Source: Curtanaerobium respiraculi
GTDB lineage: Bacteria; Actinomycetota; Coriobacteriia; Coriobacteriales; Eggerthellaceae
Direction of reading: 5' to 3'
NCBI RefSeq assembly: GCF_024609215.1
Contig: NZ_JANIPD030000001.1
Span: 423,119-487,118 of the forward strand
Length of the DNA: 64,000 bases
Under the pieces are notes generated by a model, which had not been told where the DNA came from, ran no database searches, and saw only the letters and a list, made by a program, of their open reading frames with translations. This document shows, in pieces, positions 60,100-64,000 of this stretch (the stretch's first letter is position 1; the number at the start of each line of letters is the position of its first letter). A program made the position numbers and the translations under genes.

Positions 60100-60315
60100 A
60101 TGCTTTCCAACATCATCAGCCTCGTATCGGGGTGCGTAACATTCCTCGGCGGCTTCCTCATCGTATGGGGCGCCGTCTCGCTCGGCCTCGCGATCCGCGA
60201 GCAGCAGGGCGGCGCTCAGATAGCCAGCGCCATCTCCACCATCGCCGGCGGCGCGATCATCGTGGCGGCGGCCGTGTACTTCGGGATGCTCGACACATCC
60301 TGGCTCCCGGCGTAA
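60100..60315 (+). CDS. Maff2-like small membrane T4SS protein
   Basis: 71 aa from ATG 60100; AAAGGAG 11 nt upstream. Two hydrophobic helices (ISLVSGCVTFLGGFLIVWGAVS, in parts SGCVTFLGGFLIVWG; IAGGAIIVAAAVYFGML) around a short polar loop (REQQGGAQIASAISTI). Matches the Maff2/TrbC type in size, topology and location between VirD4 and PrgI; likely a pilin-like channel component. Confidence 0.75.
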   Translation: MLSNIISLVSGCVTFLGGFLIVWGAVSLGLAIREQQGGAQIASAISTIAGGAIIVAAAVYFGMLDTSWLPA

Positions 60316-60326
60316 GGGGGTCGAGG

Positions 60327-60740
60327 ATGCTCAGCGTATCAGTGCACAAGGACATCGGCGAGTACACCGAGAAGGTCGTGGGCAAGCTCTCGGCCCGCAC
60401 GCTCGCCTGCACTTCCGGCGGCCTCGCCGCCGCGGTCGGCGCGGCGGCGGTCGTCTACTTCGGATTCGGCATCCCCGTCGCAGACGCGACCCTGCCCGTC
60501 ATGGCGTGCTCCATGCCGTTCTGGCTGGCCGGCTTCTGGCGGCCGAAGGGGCTTACCGCCGAGAAGTTCGTACCCCTCTACCTCGGGCACGCCTTCGGCG
60601 ACGGCAAGCTCGCCTATTCGACGGGCTTCACGACCGAGGCGAAGGGCCTGCTCGAGACCCTGGCGCAGAAACCCGACCGCAGATCGCGCAGGAAGGCCAA
60701 GCGGAAGGGGGCGGAGCTCCATGAGCCGAGCAAGGCGTAG
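60327..60740 (+). CDS. PrgI-family T4SS membrane protein
   Basis: 137 aa from ATG 60327 (TCGAGG upstream). Conserved start VSVHKDIGEYTEKVVGKLSART, two central hydrophobic helices (LAAAVGAAAVVYFGFGI; VMACSMPFWLAGFW), then a polar tail ending RKAKRKGAELH. PrgI proteins are a VirB3-like channel part next to VirB4. Overlaps virB4 by 20 bp. Confidence 0.85.
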   Translation: MLSVSVHKDIGEYTEKVVGKLSARTLACTSGGLAAAVGAAAVVYFGFGIPVADATLPVMACSMPFWLAGFWRPKGLTAEKFVPLYLGHAFGDGKLAYSTGFTTEAKGLLETLAQKPDRRSRRKAKRKGAELHEPSKA

Positions 60741-63234
60741 CAAGCAGGCCGACGGCGAAGAGAAGCGGCCCGCAAGGAGACCGGCGCGGGCGTCGCTCGA
60801 CCGGAGGGTGAGGGAGCAGGAGAAGGAGCTGTCGACTCTCAACGAGTCGCGCAGGCGGCGCCGCGCGGCGGCGAAGGACGTCTACAACGCGATAGGCTTC
60901 GACGCGATGTACAGGGACGGCATCTGCCAGGTCGAGGAGGGCCTCTTCAGCCAGACCATAGCCTTCGACGACATCAGCTACCAGAGCGCCCGCGAGGAGA
61001 ACCAGCAGGCGATCTTCTCCGCCTACTGCCAGCTCTTCGACTACTTCGGCGCCGAGAGCTGCGTGCAGCTCTCCGTCGTCAACACCCCGATACCCGCCTC
61101 CGAGATCGGCCGCAAGCAGTTCTTCCCCGTATCGGACGGGGACACGGCGGAATACGCGCGGGAATACAACAGGATCCTCAACGACAAGATGCGCGAGGGC
61201 GTGTCGAACCTCGTGCGCGAACGCTACCTCACGTTCGCGACAGGGGCCAAGGACGTCGACGCGGCGGTGCCCAAGCTCGCGCGCATGCGCACCGACGCCA
61301 TCCAGACGCTCAACAAGATCCGCAGCAGCGCACGCGTCCTCGACGGCGAGGAGCGCCTGAGCGCCATCAACTCGGTGCTGCGCCCGGGAAAGCCCTTCAC
61401 GTTCTCGTGGGACCAGATCGGGGCGAGGTCGGGGCTTCGTTCGAAGGACTCCGTCTGCCCGACATCGCTCGATTTCAAGCCCGAGGGCTCGGGCACGTGC
61501 TACCGCTCCGAGGGAGCCTGGTGCCAGGTGCTCGCCTTCACGAGGTTCGGAAGCGAGCTCACCGACAGGTGCCTGGCGGACGTCATCGACCTGCCGATGC
61601 CCCTCAACGTCACATTGCACGTCCAGGCGATCGACAAGGCGAAGGCCGTCGCCTTCGTCAAGAAGCGCCTGGCGTGGATGGACAAGGAGATCATCGACGA
61701 GCAGATGAGCGCCGTGAAGAAGGGCTACGACTTCCAGATCCTGCCGAGCGAGCTCAAGTACTCCAAGGAGGAGGCCGAGGACCTGCTCGACCACCTGCAG
61801 AACAAGAACCAGAGGCTCTTCGTCTACACCGGGCTCGTGTTCACCTGGGCGGAGACCCGCAGGGAGCTCGACGACCAGGTGCTCCAAATCGTGTCGACCG
61901 GTCGGCGCAACTCGATAGAGATAGGGACTCTCGACTACCGACAGCGGCAGGGAATGAACTCGGTCCTGCCGCTGGGGCATAACCACGTCGAGGTGTCCCG
62001 CATGATGACGACCGCGCAGGTCGCCATCCAGATGCCGTTCGCCACCCAGGAGCTCGCACAGGGGGGCGGCGGCTACTACGGGCAGAACAAGCAGTCGAGC
62101 AACCTGGTGCTCTGCAACCGCAAGCGGCTCGCGAGCCCCATGGGCTTCGTCGCGGGCAAGCCTGGAAGCGGCAAGTCGTTCTCCGTCAAACGCGAGATAG
62201 AGAACACGATACTGGCGTACCCGGAGGACGAGGTCATCATCCTCGACCCGGCGGGAGAATACTCGCCCGTCGTCACCGGCAGCGGCGGCGAGTCTATACG
62301 CTTCGCACCGGATTCCGGCACGCACCTCAACCCCTTCGACCTCTCCGACGTGGCCCACCAGTCCACGGCCGCACAGATGGCCTTCAAGATCGACGCGTTC
62401 CTGGCGCTCTCGTCCGCGACCATGGCGGAAGGGTCCCAGGGGCTTCCCGAGGCAGACAAGTCCATCATCAGCCGCTGCGTCGAGCTCGCCTACGCATGCT
62501 GCGCGGACGAGGGGCGGCTGCCGCTGCTGGGCGACTTCCACGCGATACTCCTCGAGCAGCCCGAGATCGAGGCGCGCGACATCGCGCTGCGCTACGAGCG
62601 CTACGTCAAGGGCGCGCTGTCGTTCTTCAACCACCCCTCGAACGTGGCCTTCGAGAGGCGCATAACCAACATCGACTTCAAGGACCTCTCGGAGAACATG
62701 CGCGCTTTCGGCATCATCGCGGTGCTCGAGACGGTGCGCAACCGCATGTACTACAACTTCGAGCGCGGCGTGACCACCTGGCTCTACATCGACGAGGTGC
62801 AGAGCCTGTTCGGGCACCCCGCCATCATCAGCTACTTCAGCAAGTTCTGGGCCGAGGGCCGCAAGTTCAACCTCATCTGCACGGGCATCACGCAGAACAG
62901 CGTGTACATGCTCGACCACGAGGAAGCCCGCAACATGGTGCTCAACTCCGACTTCATCCTGCTGCACAAGCAGTCGCCGGTCGACCGCAAGGCATGGGTC
63001 GACCTCATGGACCTCTCGGCCCAGGAGTCCGGCTACATCGACGAGTCGGTCAAGGCCGGCGAGGGGCTGCTCATCGCGGGCGGCGCCCGCATACCCATAA
63101 AGGACGACTTCCCGAAGGGGGCGCTCTACGACCTCTTCAACACCAAGCCCGAGGAGATCGCGGCGCTCAAGCGCGCAAGCGGCTTCGCCGAGAACGCACG
63201 GCGCCGCGCGAGAGAGCGCGAGGGGAAGAAGTGA
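60721..63234 (+). CDS. conjugative transfer ATPase VirB4/TraE
   Basis: 837 aa. N-terminal VirB4 domain with FDAMYRDGICQVEEGLFSQT and the ISYQSAREENQQ segment; ATPase: Walker A FVAGKPGSGKSFSVKRE near 475-490, Walker B TWLYIDEVQSLF near 687, GITQNSVYML motif and LLHKQSPVDR. Drives T4SS assembly and transfer. It overlaps the following gene by a few bases (GTGA). Confidence 0.95.
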   Translation: MSRARRSKQADGEEKRPARRPARASLDRRVREQEKELSTLNESRRRRRAAAKDVYNAIGFDAMYRDGICQVEEGLFSQTIAFDDISYQSAREENQQAIFSAYCQLFDYFGAESCVQLSVVNTPIPASEIGRKQFFPVSDGDTAEYAREYNRILNDKMREGVSNLVRERYLTFATGAKDVDAAVPKLARMRTDAIQTLNKIRSSARVLDGEERLSAINSVLRPGKPFTFSWDQIGARSGLRSKDSVCPTSLDFKPEGSGTCYRSEGAWCQVLAFTRFGSELTDRCLADVIDLPMPLNVTLHVQAIDKAKAVAFVKKRLAWMDKEIIDEQMSAVKKGYDFQILPSELKYSKEEAEDLLDHLQNKNQRLFVYTGLVFTWAETRRELDDQVLQIVSTGRRNSIEIGTLDYRQRQGMNSVLPLGHNHVEVSRMMTTAQVAIQMPFATQELAQGGGGYYGQNKQSSNLVLCNRKRLASPMGFVAGKPGSGKSFSVKREIENTILAYPEDEVIILDPAGEYSPVVTGSGGESIRFAPDSGTHLNPFDLSDVAHQSTAAQMAFKIDAFLALSSATMAEGSQGLPEADKSIISRCVELAYACCADEGRLPLLGDFHAILLEQPEIEARDIALRYERYVKGALSFFNHPSNVAFERRITNIDFKDLSENMRAFGIIAVLETVRNRMYYNFERGVTTWLYIDEVQSLFGHPAIISYFSKFWAEGRKFNLICTGITQNSVYMLDHEEARNMVLNSDFILLHKQSPVDRKAWVDLMDLSAQESGYIDESVKAGEGLLIAGGARIPIKDDFPKGALYDLFNTKPEEIAALKRASGFAENARRRAREREGKK

Positions 63235-64000
63235 GCGCCCTCGCGAAAAAGGACGTGACCGTGCCCGCCGAGGGCATGAGCTGCATCCGCGTCGGCAGGA
63301 CCGAGGCGACGGAAACCGGCGACGTGCGCCCGCAGGACATGACCCGCGCGCTCACAGAGGGCGCGGGAGGCCATGCAAGCAAGGGAAAGGACTCACCTTC
63401 CAAGCAGAGCGCCGCCGCAGCCGTGAACCGCAGGACGCAGCTCCGCTCCCATGCGAGCCAGCTGGCCGTCGAGACGGCGCTCGACGAGGCCGAGGAGGCG
63501 GACGACTCCGACGGCACCCGCGACGCGCGGGACGGCGCGGAGAACGCCGTGCGAGCCTGGCGGACGATCGGCGCCAGGGGACGCAGGGAATCGGACTCGG
63601 GTTCCACAGTAAAGAGCCGCAAGGGATCCAAGGCGACGAAGGAAGCAAAGGCCGAGGCCGCCCGACGGAAGGCCCAGGCGCAGGCGAGGGCGCACGCCGA
63701 GGCACGGGTGCGCGAGCGGGCGGCGGCCACGGCAGCCAAGGAGGCCGCGCGCACCGGGGGAACCGAGGCGGCGCTCGCGGGCGGGACGTCTGCGGCGGCG
63801 CCCATAGCGGGCGTGCTCGCGGCGGTCGTCCTCGTGGTCGTGCTCGCGCTCGCCGCCAGCCAGGCCATGAGCGCGCTCTTCGGCTTTTGGGACAACGAGG
63901 CGCAGGCCCAGGCGGCCAACAGCCTCGGCCTTCCTCCCTACATCACCTCCGAGATGGTGGAGGCGGCGCTGGAGTGCCAGGAGGAGTACGGGCATCCCGC
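63231..64000 (+). CDS. membrane-anchored lytic-enzyme/CD1108-type conjugation protein (C-terminus cut)
   Basis: GTG 63231 in the VirB4 stop overlap; 256 codons are open to the edge. N-terminal ~180 residues are polar and Ala/Arg/Lys-rich (cytoplasmic, disordered), one strong transmembrane helix (IAGVLAAVVLVVVLALAASQAM), then the beginning of an extracellular domain, PPYITSEMVEAALECQEEYGHP, quoted here in its parts (PPYITSEMVEAAL; ECQEEYGHP). That start resembles the lysozyme-like domain of Gram-positive conjugation hydrolases that open peptidoglycan for the channel. Catalytic residues lie outside the window. Confidence 0.7.
   Translation, partial: MSALAKKDVTVPAEGMSCIRVGRTEATETGDVRPQDMTRALTEGAGGHASKGKDSPSKQSAAAAVNRRTQLRSHASQLAVETALDEAEEADDSDGTRDARDGAENAVRAWRTIGARGRRESDSGSTVKSRKGSKATKEAKAEAARRKAQAQARAHAEARVRERAAATAAKEAARTGGTEAALAGGTSAAAPIAGVLAAVVLVVVLALAASQAMSALFGFWDNEAQAQAANSLGLPPYITSEMVEAALECQEEYGHP

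Larger units (their letters stand above)
54341..64000 (+). mobile_element. integrative/conjugative element, left part
   Basis: All genes on the plus strand, dense, and higher in GC with other codon habits than the host genes. The order HTH - replication HTH - DnaC-like - PcfB-like - VirD4 - Maff2-like - PrgI - VirB4 - lytic-enzyme-like is the conserved conjugation core of Firmicutes/Actinobacteria elements (Gram-positive T4SS). The integrase, relaxase and right end lie beyond the window. The exact left boundary is not established. Confidence 0.8.

Overview
The window looks like the replication-origin region of a Coriobacteriia actinobacterium, most likely Eggerthellaceae (a Slackia/Eggerthella-like genome). 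This is an inference from gene content: origin-linked genes with actinobacterial-type parS sites, an HspR-controlled dnaK-grpE-dnaJ-hspR-clpB cluster, a LuxR regulator fused to a 12-helix membrane domain, menaquinone genes, a NikR/HypE pair, and high GC with frequent GTG/TTG starts.

Layout. (1) 1-7.9 kb, minus strand: a HAD phosphatase followed by a tightly overlapping menaquinone operon menF-menD-menH-menB-menE/C. The last two enzymes form one continuous reading frame that runs off the left edge. (2) 7.9-17.1 kb: tRNA-Gly(CCC), a large membrane M28-like protein whose metal ligands are all substituted, a DnaQ-DinG exonuclease/helicase, a small tail-anchored protein, ddl and rlmN. (3) 17.1-33.1 kb: the origin. 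parB, parA, rsmG, jag, yidC, yidD, rnpA, rpmH and a GHKL-ATPase/winged-helix protein point left; dnaA, dnaN, recF, a DUF721 gene, gyrB and gyrA point right. Between them lies an AT-rich spacer with at least seven DnaA-box-like 9-mers; a second AT-rich spacer separates dnaA and dnaN. Four parS sites (three perfect, one with a single change) sit around the origin. (4) 33.2-37.3 kb: an esterase/ATP-grasp pair and a membrane LuxR regulator. (5) 37.3-39.4 kb: a decayed integrated element bounded by a 45-bp duplication of the 3' half of tRNA-Ala(TGC). It holds an internally deleted integrase, an intact AbrB-type antitoxin and a RelE-type toxin broken by a stop codon. (6) 39.5-54.3 kb, mainly plus strand: tRNA-Ile, a bifunctional-nuclease-family gene, a membrane J-domain protein, typA, a nickel cluster (small ORF-nikR-hypE), a ferredoxin, the heat-shock cluster, degV, a GIY-YIG protein and initiator tRNA. 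(7) 54.3-64.0 kb: the left part of an integrative/conjugative element: HTH proteins (one behind an in-frame UAG), a replication-type HTH protein, a DnaC-like loader, then a type IV secretion module (PcfB-like, VirD4, Maff2-like, PrgI, VirB4, and a truncated membrane lytic-enzyme candidate).

How parts work together: the men operon turns chorismate into 1,4-dihydroxy-2-naphthoyl-CoA. The origin genes couple initiation, segregation (ParB on parS), gyrase and membrane-protein/tRNA-processing functions. HspR, encoded in the dnaK cluster, probably represses it through a HAIR-like site over the dnaK promoter. The T4SS genes in the last 7 kb supply coupling protein, ATPase and channel for transfer of the element. 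The most unusual items are the MenE-MenC fusion, the M28 pseudo-peptidase, the origin-linked ATPase/DNA-binding fusion, and recurring hairpin elements in the conjugative module.
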